A stretch of DNA of 64,000 bases from Pseudomonadota bacterium (GTDB taxonomy: Bacteria; Pseudomonadota; Alphaproteobacteria; Sphingomonadales; Sphingomonadaceae), in contig JAEZZI010000009.1 of the NCBI GenBank assembly GCA_023418595.1, forward strand, positions 1-64,000, in the 5' to 3' direction. The position numbers and the translations under genes were made by a program. Below, piece by piece: positions 1-8,456 of this stretch (its first letter is position 1; every line of letters begins with the position of its first letter). The notes beneath the pieces are model-generated. The model saw only the letters and a list, made by a program, of their open reading frames with translations. It did no database searches and was not told the DNA's origin.

Positions 1-1
1 C

Positions 2-310
2 CAGGCGGGGCTCGATTTCACCGACGGCAAGGACGACAGCCTCTATCTCTATTTCGACGCCAAGGCGGGGATTCCCAACACCCCCTTCTCGCTCAACGCG
101 CATGTCGGCCGCAGCGAAGGCTCGCTCGGGCTGCTCAACATCGATTCGAGCGACGTCTATTGGGATTGGGCGGCAGGCGTCGAATGGGCGGGCGGGCCGA
201 TCGTCGGCGGCGTCAAATATATCGACACCGACATCTCCAACGATGGCGGCTTTGCCCAGTCGCTGGGTCGCGGATCGACCGTCATCGGCTATGTCGGGTT
301 CAGCTTCTGA
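2..310 (+). CDS. TorF-family putative porin, C-terminal part
   Basis: This is the last 102 residues of a protein whose start lies before the window. The visible part has alternating short strands such as LYLYFDAKAGI and WAAGVEWAGG and ends in an aromatic residue (GYVGFSF then stop), the usual C-terminal signal of an outer-membrane beta-barrel. The pattern fits the TorF/Gcw_chp putative porin family of alphaproteobacteria, which is thought to form outer-membrane channels; substrate is unknown. A strong hairpin terminator follows about 105 bases later and is shared with the converging DUF3035 gene. The family call is from recognition of a fragment and is less sure than the beta-barrel call. Confidence 0.7.
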   Translation, partial: QAGLDFTDGKDDSLYLYFDAKAGIPNTPFSLNAHVGRSEGSLGLLNIDSSDVYWDWAAGVEWAGGPIVGGVKYIDTDISNDGGFAQSLGRGSTVIGYVGFSF

Positions 311-323
311 GGCAAACCCTCAA

Positions 324-393
324 CCGCGCTCGGGCTGAGCCTGTCGAAGCCTTTTGGGTAAGGCACCCTTCGACAAGCTCGGGGTGAGCGCGG
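324..393. repeat. REP-like inverted repeat, family A
   Basis: Two imperfect arms (324-349 and 368-393) share the core GAGC-TGTCGAAG and its complement CTTCGACA-GCTC. The same core recurs at about 10809, 23378-23441, 29867-29935 and 56257-56346, always between genes. This is a dispersed palindromic element, not a gene-specific signal. Confidence 0.75.
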
Positions 394-416
394 TTTGGGT
401 GCTGAGCAAACAAACA

Positions 417-451
417 AAAGAGCCCGGAAGGACCCTCCTTCCGGGCTCTTT
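417..451. terminator. Bidirectional rho-independent terminator
   Basis: A perfect 16-bp stem (417-432 with 436-451) has a 3-base CCC loop. It has an A-run on its left and a T-run on its right side, so it can stop transcription from both sides. It sits between the converging porin and DUF3035 genes. Confidence 0.9.
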
Positions 452-471
452 CGTGTCCGATGGCGGCGGGC

Positions 472-891
472 TTATTCGCCGCCGGGGGTCGTCACCCGCG
501 TCGCCTGGCCATCACCGGGCGGGGCGGCAATGATGTCGCGAGTCGTCGCGCCCTTGTCGATCACATTGGTTTGCGGATCGCCCACGGCAGAGCGCACGCC
601 GGGTTCCGCCGTCGTCTGGCCCGCGGCGTTCAGTGCGTTGCGTTCGGCATCGCTGCGCTGGGCGGGCCCGCCGAACAGCGCCTGCAGCGCCTGGGTCTGG
701 GCGGTGCCTTCGGTCGCGCGAGTTGCTCCCGTCTGGGGCGGGACCAGCCCGAAATCGGGCGGAATCACCAGCGGCGCCTGGCGCGCGACCGCGAATTCGT
801 CGGGACGCTGGCGATCGCCCAGGCCGAGCGAGGCACAGCCGGAAAGCGCGACGGCAGCCGCCGACAAAGCGAAAACAGAAACTTTACGCAT
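472..891 (-). CDS. DUF3035 domain lipoprotein
   Basis: This 139-residue protein starts at an ATG that overlaps the end of lspA by 8 bases. The N-terminus has a lipoprotein signal peptide with lipobox LSGC and the lipidated cysteine at residue 19, so it should be processed by the signal peptidase II encoded just upstream. After the signal comes a PDEFAV segment followed by APLVIPPDF, the hallmark of DUF3035 proteins. The rest is low-complexity and hydrophilic. Function is unknown; DUF3035 lipoproteins commonly follow lspA in alphaproteobacteria. A longer in-frame start at 954 would bury the signal peptide and was rejected. Confidence 0.85.
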   Translation of the reverse strand: MRKVSVFALSAAAVALSGCASLGLGDRQRPDEFAVARQAPLVIPPDFGLVPPQTGATRATEGTAQTQALQALFGGPAQRSDAERNALNAAGQTTAEPGVRSAVGDPQTNVIDKGATTRDIIAAPPGDGQATRVTTPGGE

Positions 892-1402
892 TGGAATTCT
901 CCATATCGGCCGAAGCCGTCTCGGGCTTTTCGCGCACGAAGATCGCTCTGGCAAGCAGGATCACGACGCCGATGGTGATCGCGGCGTCCGCGACGTTGAA
1001 GATCAGGAACGGCCGCCACTCGCCGAAATGCAGGTCGGCATAATCAACGACATAGCCGAACCGCGCGCGATCGACGATATTGCCAAGCGCCCCGCCCAGG
1101 ACGAGCGACAGCGCCAGCACGTCGAAGCGATTCTTCTCGCGCAGCATCCAGATGCTGACCCCGCCCGCGATCAGCGCGGTCATAACCACCAAACCCCAAC
1201 GCATCGCATCGCTATTGGCGGGCAACAGCCCCAGCGACACGCCGATATTGGGGACGAAGCGCAGGTCGAAAAACGGCAACAGCTCCATCACCGCGCCCTG
1301 ATAGCTGATGCCCAGCACATCGGTGACGATGTATTTGATGAGCTGATCGACGCCGAAGATGATCGCGGCGATGCCGAAGCCGAAGCGTGCGTTGCGGGTC
1401 AT
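884..1402 (-). CDS. lspA: Lipoprotein signal peptidase (signal peptidase II)
   Basis: This 172-residue inner-membrane aspartic protease cleaves the signal peptide of prolipoproteins after diacylglyceryl modification. Four hydrophobic segments are visible. The catalytic aspartates lie in GNIVDR (D111) and FNVADA (D139), at nearly the same positions as in the E. coli enzyme, and the length is typical. The ATG at 1400-1402 overlaps the ileS stop as ATGA, so translation is likely coupled. An in-frame extension to 1495 runs through ileS and lacks family similarity. The gene is third in the order ribF, ileS, lspA, DUF3035. Confidence 0.97.
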   Translation of the reverse strand: MTRNARFGFGIAAIIFGVDQLIKYIVTDVLGISYQGAVMELLPFFDLRFVPNIGVSLGLLPANSDAMRWGLVVMTALIAGGVSIWMLREKNRFDVLALSLVLGGALGNIVDRARFGYVVDYADLHFGEWRPFLIFNVADAAITIGVVILLARAIFVREKPETASADMENSNA

Positions 1403-4400
1403 GCCGCCATCTCCTGTCCGACGACGCGTTCGCAGCGGCCGCACAGAGCCCCGTCCTCCGACACGTCGGGCAGCAGCCGCCAGCAGCGGCCGCATTTGTT
1501 ATGATCGGTGCGCGCGACGGCGATCTCCTCGCCGCCTTCGGTCACCTTCGCGACGATGAAGATTTCGGCAAGCAGGTCGGCGTCCTCGATCAGATCGGGC
1601 ACGGTGACTTCGGCCTCCAGGCTCGACCGCACGGTCTTTTCACGGCGCAGCGGCTCGATCGCCTCGGTCACGCGCTCGCGCAGGCGGCGGACATCCTCCC
1701 ATTCGGTCGAGATTGCGTCGTCGCCGGGCAGCGCGGGCAGGTCTGGCCATTCGAGGAAATGTACCGATCCGTCTTCGGACGGGAAACGCGCCTGCCACAC
1801 TTCTTCGGCGGTGAAGGGGATGATCGGGGCGGCATAGCGGACCAGTGCGTGGAACAGGATGTTCAGAACCGTCCGATACGCGCGGCGCTTCGGGTCGGCG
1901 GCCGCGTCGCAGTAGAGCGAATCCTTGCGGATATCGAAGAAGAAGGCCGACAGGTCTTCGTTGGCGAAATCGGTCAGCGCGCGGATATAGCGGTTGAATT
2001 CGAACGCTTCCGCCGCCGCGCGGAGCTCGACATCGAGCTGTCCGAGCTTGTGGAGGATATACAGCTCCAGCTCAGGCATCTTCTCGACCGGCAAAGCCTC
2101 CGCGTCGGTGAAGCCGTCCAATGCGCCGAGCATGTAGCGGAAGGTGTTGCGCAGCTTGCGATACGCGTCGCCGGTCCCGGCTAGCACTTCCTTGCCGATC
2201 CGTACATCTTCGAAATAATCGGTCTGCGCGACCCACATGCGCAGGATGTCCGCGCCGCTTTCGCCGATGATCTTCAGCGGATCGACGACATTGCCGAGCG
2301 ACTTCGACATCTTGCGCCCATTGCCGTCAAGCGCGAAGCCGTGGGTCAGGACCGCCCCGTAAGGCGCGCGACCGCGCGTGCCGCAGGATTCGAGCAGGGA
2401 AGACTGGAACCAGCCGCGATGCTGGTCGGAGCCTTCGAGATACAGGTCGGCGCGGACGCCTTCGCCATAACGCTGCTCGATCACGAAGGCATGGGTCGAG
2501 CCGCTGTCGAACCATACGTCGAGGATGTCGGTGACGACCTCATAGTCCTCCAGCCGGTAGTCCGGCCCGAGCAGCGTTTGATGATCGGCGGCGTACCAGG
2601 CGTCGGCCCCGCCTTCGCGGAAAGCGGCGAGGATGCGTTTGTTGACGGCCTCGTCGCGGAGATAATCGCCGGTCGCGCGGTTGACGTAGAGCGCAATCGG
2701 CACGCCCCAGGCGCGCTGGCGGCTGATGACCCAGTCGGGGCGCCCCTCGACCATCGCATGGATGCGGTTGCGGCCCTTGGCGGGCACGAAGCGCGTGTGT
2801 TCGATCGCGTCGAGCGCGAGGTTGCGCAAGGTGGGCGCGTTGGTGCCGGGATTGACCACCGGGCCGAAGCCAGCGGCTTGCGCGAAACCGGGGAGTTCGT
2901 CGGGGGCTGCGCCTGCCTCCCGGACCGACGGCTCGCTTGGCTCGCCGATCAACCCGCTGCGGCCTGCCCCCGGCAGGCCGCCTTTCGCGGGTTGATCCAT
3001 CGGAATGAACCATTGCGGGGTGGCGCGGAAGATGACCTTGGCCTTGGACCGCCACGAATGCGGATAGCTGTGCGCGAAATCGTCCGACGCGGCGAGCAGC
3101 GCGCCCGCCTCGCGAAGATCGCGGCAGATCGGCCCTTCCTCCAGCTTGCCGCCGTTGCCGGACGCGACGAACTTCGGGTTGATGACGCTCCCCTCGCCGC
3201 CCAGCCACAGCCAGTCGTCGCGATACTTGCCCTCGCCGGTGACCGCGAAGACGGGATCGATCCCGTGCGCCTTGCACAGCAGGAAATCGTCCTCGCCGTG
3301 GTCGGGCGCCATGTGGACGAGGCCGGTGCCCGCATCGGTGGTGACGAACTCGCCGGGCAGGAACGGGCGGGGCTTGGCGAAGAAGCCGCCGAGATGGTGC
3401 ATTGGGTGACGCGCGGTGGCACCGGCGAGTTGCACACCATTAATGGCACCAACGAACGATTTCCCAAACCATGCTGTCGCTTGTCCACTGTCGGTCGCCG
3501 TTGCGAAATAGTGTCCGGCGTTGAGGCGGCGGAAAAACTCGTCAACCAACTGTCGAGCGACAACAAACTTCGTCGATGCGATCTCGCTTAGGCTATCACT
3601 TTGCTCGACGGTAAGGCCCAGCAAATCGGCATCGTCCAACTTTGGCTGAACAATCAGATACTCAATCTCCGGCCCATAAGCCAAAGCCTGGTTCACGGGA
3701 ACCGTCCACGGCGTGGTCGTCCAGATCACCGCATGGGCACCGACCAGTTCGGGCGCGTTCGGCGCGTCCACAATCTCGAACGCGACGTCGATCTGGGTCG
3801 ACACCACGTCCTCATATTCGACCTCGGCCTCGGCGAGCGCAGTCTTTTCGACCGGGGACCACATCACCGGCTTCGCGCCGCGATAGAGTTGGCCGCTCAT
3901 CGCAAACTTCAGCAGTTCGCCCGCGATCACCGCTTCGCTGGCGTAGTTCATGGTCAGATAGGGGTCTTCCCAGTCGCCCATCACGCCCAGCCGCTCGAAC
4001 TGCGCGCGCTGGATGCTGACCCAGTGGGCGGCATATTCGCGGCATTCGGCGCGGAATTCTGCCTGGGGCACCTCGTCCTTGTTCCGCTTTTTCTTGCGAT
4101 AGGCTTCCTCGATCTTCCATTCGATCGGCAGGCCGTGGCAGTCCCAGCCGGGGATGTAGGGCGCGTCCTTGCCCATCAAGGTCTGGCTGCGAACGACGAT
4201 GTCCTTCAGCACCTTGTTCATCGCATGGCCCATATGGATGTCGCCATTGGCATAGGGCGGGCCGTCGTGAAGGATGAAGCGCTCGCGCCCCTTACGCTGT
4301 TCGCGCAGCCGGTCGTATACGCCGATCCGCGCCCAGCGATCAAGAATCGCGGGTTCCTTGGCGGCGAGGCCCGCCTTCATCGGAAAATCGGTCTTCGGCA

Positions 4401-4449
4401 GGAAGACGGTGTCGCGGTAGTCGCGTTGAGCGTTGGTTTCGTCGGTCAT
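1399..4449 (-). CDS. ileS: Isoleucyl-tRNA synthetase
   Basis: This 1016-residue class I synthetase charges tRNA-Ile. The HIGH-type motif is HMGH at residues 72-75 and KMSKS is at 713-717. The CP1 editing domain carries WTTTPWT and a GTGLVHMAPDHG segment. The C-terminal zinc site has cysteines 986, 989, 1003 and 1006. Two oddities stand out. Residues of about 264-343 in CP1 are encoded by DNA of clearly lower GC (hand count about 53% over 3421-3660). An apparent extra segment of about 45-50 residues lies between PMDQP and TLRN (about 2840-2995) just before the RPDWVISRQR motif, and its DNA contains a nested palindrome. The frame is intact, so the enzyme should be functional. Confidence 0.97.
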   Translation of the reverse strand: MTDETNAQRDYRDTVFLPKTDFPMKAGLAAKEPAILDRWARIGVYDRLREQRKGRERFILHDGPPYANGDIHMGHAMNKVLKDIVVRSQTLMGKDAPYIPGWDCHGLPIEWKIEEAYRKKKRNKDEVPQAEFRAECREYAAHWVSIQRAQFERLGVMGDWEDPYLTMNYASEAVIAGELLKFAMSGQLYRGAKPVMWSPVEKTALAEAEVEYEDVVSTQIDVAFEIVDAPNAPELVGAHAVIWTTTPWTVPVNQALAYGPEIEYLIVQPKLDDADLLGLTVEQSDSLSEIASTKFVVARQLVDEFFRRLNAGHYFATATDSGQATAWFGKSFVGAINGVQLAGATARHPMHHLGGFFAKPRPFLPGEFVTTDAGTGLVHMAPDHGEDDFLLCKAHGIDPVFAVTGEGKYRDDWLWLGGEGSVINPKFVASGNGGKLEEGPICRDLREAGALLAASDDFAHSYPHSWRSKAKVIFRATPQWFIPMDQPAKGGLPGAGRSGLIGEPSEPSVREAGAAPDELPGFAQAAGFGPVVNPGTNAPTLRNLALDAIEHTRFVPAKGRNRIHAMVEGRPDWVISRQRAWGVPIALYVNRATGDYLRDEAVNKRILAAFREGGADAWYAADHQTLLGPDYRLEDYEVVTDILDVWFDSGSTHAFVIEQRYGEGVRADLYLEGSDQHRGWFQSSLLESCGTRGRAPYGAVLTHGFALDGNGRKMSKSLGNVVDPLKIIGESGADILRMWVAQTDYFEDVRIGKEVLAGTGDAYRKLRNTFRYMLGALDGFTDAEALPVEKMPELELYILHKLGQLDVELRAAAEAFEFNRYIRALTDFANEDLSAFFFDIRKDSLYCDAAADPKRRAYRTVLNILFHALVRYAAPIIPFTAEEVWQARFPSEDGSVHFLEWPDLPALPGDDAISTEWEDVRRLRERVTEAIEPLRREKTVRSSLEAEVTVPDLIEDADLLAEIFIVAKVTEGGEEIAVARTDHNKCGRCWRLLPDVSEDGALCGRCERVVGQEMAA
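2951..2993. repeat. Nested palindrome inside ileS
   Basis: Inner arms of 9 bp (2960-2968 and 2972-2980, CCC loop) lie inside outer 7-bp arms AACCCGC (2951-2957) and GCGGGTT (2987-2993). It falls within the ileS segment that has no counterpart in the standard synthetase and may mark an in-frame palindromic-element insertion. Confidence 0.6.
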
Positions 4450-4491
4450 TTGGCGCTGGCGTTAAAGGAAGCCGCACGCCGGGGAAAGGGG

Positions 4492-5421
4492 CTAGCGCGC
4501 CAATGCGGCCCGCGCCGCGTCGCAATCCTTCGCCATCTGAACCTTAAGCGCATCGAGATCGTCGAACTTCGCCTCAGCGCGGAGATATTCGATCAGCGCG
4601 ACCTCGATCGTCTGGCTATAGAGATCGCCGGAGAAATCGAAGAAATAAGGCTCTAGCAATTCGTCCGCCTGACCCGCGATGGTCGGGCGGATGCCGAGGT
4701 TGGCGACGCCGTCGAGCACGCGCCCGTCGGGGAGCACCCCACGCACCGCATAGATGCCGTAACGCGGGCGCAGATAATTGCCGAGCCGCATATTGGCGGT
4801 CGGATAGCCAAGCTGGCGGCCGAGCTGCGCGCCGGGTTCCACCACCGCTTCGATCGTAAACGGACGGGTGAGGAGCGCGGCGGCTTCGCGCGGTCGGCCC
4901 GCGGTCAGGAAATCGCGGATGCGGCTTGACGAGATGGTGCCTGCGCCGTCATCGACCGGCGCGACCGTCGCCGCGCCGAAGCCGAGTTCCTGACCGAGTG
5001 CGGCGAGCACCGCGACATCGCCGTCGCGCCCCTTGCCGAAGGTGAAGTCTGCGCCGGTAACAACCCCGCCGACGCGCAGGGTGTCGACCAGCCGTTGTTC
5101 GGCAAAGGCGCGCGCGGGCAGGCTAGCCAGGTCGCCGTCGAACGCGAACACCAGCATCGCGTCCGCCCCGGCCTCTGCGAACAGTCGCTGGCGCTGGTCG
5201 AGCGTGGTCAGGCGGAACGGCGGCGTATCCGGGCGGAAATGGCGCATCGGATGCGGATCGAAGGTCGCGACGATCGCCGGACGCCCTTCGGCCCGCGCCC
5301 AGTCGATCGCGCGGCCCGCCACCGCCTGATGCCCGGCATGAAACCCGTCGAAATTGCCGAGTGCGACAATCGCGCCCGCCAGAGTTTCGGGGATAGGGGT
5401 TTTGCCGTCGAGCCGCTCCAT
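4492..5421 (-). CDS. ribF: Bifunctional riboflavin kinase / FAD synthetase
   Basis: This 309-residue enzyme phosphorylates riboflavin to FMN and adenylates FMN to FAD. The N-terminal nucleotidyltransferase has GNFDGFHAGH (an HxGH motif) and ISSSRIRDFL. The C-terminal kinase domain has GRQLGYPTANM and GIYAVRG. Length matches the family. The start at 5419-5421 gives the usual N-terminus; an in-frame extension to 5559 would translate the upstream repeat element. It lies 42 bases upstream of ileS on the same strand, the common ribF-ileS-lspA arrangement. Confidence 0.96.
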   Translation of the reverse strand: MERLDGKTPIPETLAGAIVALGNFDGFHAGHQAVAGRAIDWARAEGRPAIVATFDPHPMRHFRPDTPPFRLTTLDQRQRLFAEAGADAMLVFAFDGDLASLPARAFAEQRLVDTLRVGGVVTGADFTFGKGRDGDVAVLAALGQELGFGAATVAPVDDGAGTISSSRIRDFLTAGRPREAAALLTRPFTIEAVVEPGAQLGRQLGYPTANMRLGNYLRPRYGIYAVRGVLPDGRVLDGVANLGIRPTIAGQADELLEPYFFDFSGDLYSQTIEVALIEYLRAEAKFDDLDALKVQMAKDCDAARAALAR

Positions 5422-5470
5422 GAACGCCGGGCTATAGGGGGGCGGGATGCGCGGTGGAAGGGGTGACGTT

Positions 5471-5597
5471 CCTCCCCGCACGCGGGGAGGTGGCAGCGCG
5501 CCAGCGCTGACGGAGGGGGTTCTCCACGCAGCGCAACGTTTGCGGCCCGCCCCCTCCACCAGCCTGCGGCTGGTCCCCCTCCCCGTGCCGGGGAGGA
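5471..5597. repeat. Composite palindromic repeat, family E, copy 1
   Basis: An element of about 127 bp is bounded by CCTCCCC hairpins at both ends and contains internal GGCAGC-GCTGACGGAGGGGG and CCACGCAGCGCAACG segments. A second, clearly related copy lies at 7390-7513. It sits between the dipeptidase end and the ribF start and carries no open frame of its own. Confidence 0.85.
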
Positions 5598-6764
5598 TCA
5601 GAGTGGCTCCACCCCTGCCCTCAGCAGGCGCAACGCATTGCCGCCCATCACCTGCGCGATCTCGCCTTCGCTGAACCCCCGGTCGATCAGTTCCTGGGTG
5701 ATGGCGACCAGCTGGCTGGTGTCGAAGCCGGTGGTCACCGCCCCGTCAAAGTCGGACCCAAGCCCGACATGATCGATCCCGACCAGATCGCGGACATGCG
5801 TGATCGCATCGACGATGTGCCTGGGCGAGGTGCCGCACACCGCCGCATCCCAATAACCGATGCCGACCACGCCGCCGGTCGCCGCAACGCCGCGAATCTC
5901 TTCGTCGGACAGGTTGCGGTTGACGTTACAGGTCGCCTGAACCCCGCCATGGCTGGACACGACCGGACGTCGCGCCATCGCGAGAATCTCGGCGACCGAC
6001 TGGTGGCTGGCATGGGCGATGTCGACGATCATCCCCAGCTGCTCCATCCGCACGACGACCTGACGTCCGAACGGGGTCAGCCCGCCTTTCGCTTCGCCGT
6101 GCATCGACCCGGCAACCTCGTTGTCGAAAAAGTGCGTCAGCCCGGCCATACGGAACCCTGCGGCGTGGAGGCGGTCGAGGTTGCCCAGCCGTCCTTCCAG
6201 ATTCTGCAACCCCTCGATCGACAGCAACGCGCCCGTCACCTGCGCGCCGCCGCGCCGCTGGGCGAGCAGCGAATCGACATCGGCGGCGGTGCGGATGACG
6301 CGCAACCGCCCCTCCGAAGCGCGCGACTGGCGATCGAGCTTGGTCGCGTGCCACAGCGAGCGTTCGAGCAGCGAGCCCCAGGTGCGGATCGGCTGCAACT
6401 GGCCAATCGCGAGCATCGTGATGTTGTCGGTGCGGTCCGAATTGGCGTCGTAATTCTGGTTCTTCGGCGTCTTGGTGACCGAGGAAAACACCTGAAGCGC
6501 GACGTTGCCCGCCTGCAACCGCGGCAAATCGATCTGCCCGCGGTCGGCGGCGTCGAGCAGGCTGCGTTTCCACAAGAGCGTATCGCCGTGGAGATCGGCG
6601 ATCGTCAGCCGGGCGTGAAGTTCGCGCGCATCGGGGCTGATTTCGGGAAGCTCGGTCGGCTCGACCTTGTTCATCGATCGCTCGGCCATGCCGGGCGCGA
6701 GCAGGAAGAACATGCCGACCGCGACCAGGATCAGCGCCAGCGTGCCGAACAAATATTTCCGCAT
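5598..6764 (-). CDS. Membrane dipeptidase (M19, renal dipeptidase family)
   Basis: This 388-residue metalloprotein begins with one hydrophobic segment (about residues 4-24), so it is exported and probably stays anchored in the inner membrane. The M19 zinc-site motifs are all visible: HGDTLLW (HxD), HFFDNEVAGS, DIAHASHQS and SSHGGVQ. The family hydrolyses dipeptides, and some members act on D-amino-acid or N-acyl substrates; the exact substrate cannot be read from sequence. The gene stands alone, flanked by repeat elements on both sides. Confidence 0.93.
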   Translation of the reverse strand: MRKYLFGTLALILVAVGMFFLLAPGMAERSMNKVEPTELPEISPDARELHARLTIADLHGDTLLWKRSLLDAADRGQIDLPRLQAGNVALQVFSSVTKTPKNQNYDANSDRTDNITMLAIGQLQPIRTWGSLLERSLWHATKLDRQSRASEGRLRVIRTAADVDSLLAQRRGGAQVTGALLSIEGLQNLEGRLGNLDRLHAAGFRMAGLTHFFDNEVAGSMHGEAKGGLTPFGRQVVVRMEQLGMIVDIAHASHQSVAEILAMARRPVVSSHGGVQATCNVNRNLSDEEIRGVAATGGVVGIGYWDAAVCGTSPRHIVDAITHVRDLVGIDHVGLGSDFDGAVTTGFDTSQLVAITQELIDRGFSEGEIAQVMGGNALRLLRAGVEPL

Positions 6765-6796
6765 TCGCTGAATCCTCGCTCTACCCGGCCATCATC

Positions 6797-6891
6797 GTAC
6801 CCCGGCGAAGGCCGGGGTCCAGTAGCGATTCCTTGAGGGTGATCGATTCCTCCCGGCTTTCCCAACTGGACCCCGGCCTTCGCCGGGGTAC
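6797..6891. repeat. Inverted repeat element, family C, copy 1
   Basis: Perfect 27-bp arms (6797-6823 and 6865-6891) each carry the palindromic core CCCCGGCGAAGGCCGGGG. A related element sits at 61127-61227 across the sufR/sufB junction. Here it lies between folA and the dipeptidase gene. Confidence 0.9.
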
Positions 6892-6910
6892 ATCTGGCCG
6901 GGCAGCCCCC

Positions 6911-7384
6911 TCAACGCTCGAGCGTGACGAAGCTGTAGGCCGGGCGGTCGAGCTCCGCAGGATGGCGCTCGAGCGCGACCTCGCGCCATTCGCGGCCGAA
7001 ATCGGGGACGATCGCGTCGCCGTCGGGCGCGCAATCGATCTCGGTCAGTTCGATGCGGTCGGCACGGTCGAGAAACAGCGCGAACACCTCCGCGCCGCCG
7101 ATCACCGCGACCTCGCCTTCGCCCGCCATCGCGAGCGCATCGTCCGGGCTATGCGCGACTTCGGCGCCGGGCGCGGACCAGCTGCGGTCGCGGGTCAGGA
7201 CGATATGACGGCGGCCCGGCAGCGGACTGGGGAAGCTTTCGAAAGTCTTGCGCCCCATCACCATCGGCTTGCCCATGGTCACCGCCTTGAACCGTTTGAG
7301 GTCGGCGGGAAGGTGCCAGGGGAGCTTGCCATCGACGCCGATCACGCCGTTGCGCGCGCGCGCGAGATAGAAGGTGACGGTCAC
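6911..7384 (-). CDS. folA: Dihydrofolate reductase
   Basis: This 157-residue enzyme reduces dihydrofolate to tetrahydrofolate with NADPH. Motifs include NGVIGVDGKLPWHLP near residues 12-26 with the substrate-binding acidic region LKRFK, then GRKTFES and the nucleotide-binding VIGGAEVF. The start is GTG at 7382-7384. It lies downstream of thyA on the same strand, the standard pairing, because ThyA produces the dihydrofolate that FolA recycles. The two are separated by a family E repeat. Confidence 0.96.
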   Translation of the reverse strand: MTVTFYLARARNGVIGVDGKLPWHLPADLKRFKAVTMGKPMVMGRKTFESFPSPLPGRRHIVLTRDRSWSAPGAEVAHSPDDALAMAGEGEVAVIGGAEVFALFLDRADRIELTEIDCAPDGDAIVPDFGREWREVALERHPAELDRPAYSFVTLER

Positions 7385-7389
7385 TTATT

Positions 7390-7513
7390 CCTCCCCCCGG
7401 CGGGGGAGGTGGCAGCACGCAATGCTGACGGAGGGGGCAAGCCACGCAGCGCAACGATCGCGGCCCGCTCCCTCCACCGGCTTCGCCGGTCCCTCTCCCC
7501 CGATAGGGGAGGA
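7390..7513. repeat. Composite palindromic repeat, family E, copy 2
   Basis: This is the second copy of the element at 5471-5597, with the same order of blocks: a CTCCCC hairpin, GGTGGCAGC, GCTGACGGAGGGGG, CCACGCAGCGCAACG, GCGGCCCGC, then CCCTCCACCGGCTTCGCCGG and a closing hairpin. The middle loop has diverged. It occupies the whole thyA-folA gap. Confidence 0.85.
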
Positions 7514-7527
7514 ATCGCAGATTCGAT

Positions 7528-8322
7528 TCATACCGCGACCGGCGCCTTGATATGGGCTTGGGCGACGTAATCGATCAGCTCGAAATCCTCATATTCATAG
7601 GCGTCGATCGACGGCGGTTTGCGCTTGATGACGAGTTGCGGGAGCGGGCCGGGGTCGCGGGTCAATTGCAGTCGCGCCTGTTCGAGATGGTTTTCGTAGA
7701 GGTGGCAATCGCCGCCGGTCCAGATGAAATCGCCGACCTCCAGCCCCGCCTGCTGCGCCAGCATATGGGTCAGCAGCGCATAGCTGGCGATGTTGAACGG
7801 CACGCCGAGAAAGATGTCCGCCGAGCGTTGGTAGAGCTGCAGCGACAGCTTGCCGTTCGCAACATGCGTCTGGAACAGGCAATGGCAAGGCGACAGTGCC
7901 ATTGCGTGGAGTTCGCCGGGGTTCCAGGCGGTGACGATCTGACGGCGCGATGCGGGGCTCGAGCGGATCGTCTCAAGCAACTCGGAAATCTGGTCGATAT
8001 GGCGACCGTCTGCGGCCTCCCAGTCGCGCCATTGCTTGCCGTAAACGGGACCGAGGTCGCCGTTCTCGTCGGCCCACTCGTCCCATATGCTCACCTTGCG
8101 GTCGCGCAGCCAGCCGACATTGGTGTCGCCGCGCAGGAACCACAAAAGCTCGACGATGATCGACCGGAGGTGCAGCTTCTTGGTGGTCAGCACCGGAAAG
8201 CCTTCGCTCAAGTCGAATCGCATCTGCGCACCGAACACGCTGCGCGTGCCGACGCCGGTCCGGTCGTGCTGGATCGCGCCGTCGTCGAGCGCGCGCTGCA
8301 TCAGGTCGAGATATTGCCGCAT
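7528..8322 (-). CDS. thyA: Thymidylate synthase
   Basis: This 264-residue enzyme methylates dUMP to dTMP with methylene-tetrahydrofolate. The nucleophile is Cys146 in ALSPCHCLFQ, the same number as in E. coli. The folate/dUMP motifs RGDTNVGWL, DLGPVYGKQWR and FNIASYALL are present. The start at 8320-8322 (MRQYLDL) gives the standard length; an extension to 8442 reads through non-homologous sequence. It pairs with folA downstream and diverges from the JAB-domain gene. Confidence 0.97.
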   Translation of the reverse strand: MRQYLDLMQRALDDGAIQHDRTGVGTRSVFGAQMRFDLSEGFPVLTTKKLHLRSIIVELLWFLRGDTNVGWLRDRKVSIWDEWADENGDLGPVYGKQWRDWEAADGRHIDQISELLETIRSSPASRRQIVTAWNPGELHAMALSPCHCLFQTHVANGKLSLQLYQRSADIFLGVPFNIASYALLTHMLAQQAGLEVGDFIWTGGDCHLYENHLEQARLQLTRDPGPLPQLVIKRKPPSIDAYEYEDFELIDYVAQAHIKAPVAV

Positions 8323-8456
8323 AGCGGATGGCGTAGCGCGTGAGCGGCGGGTCGCCAAGCCGGCGCGATGCATCCGAAACGGATTTGATCGCATCCGATC
8401 CCGACCCATCTGGGGATTGACGCCGCGCGCCGAACCCGACAAACTCCTTGGTTGTC

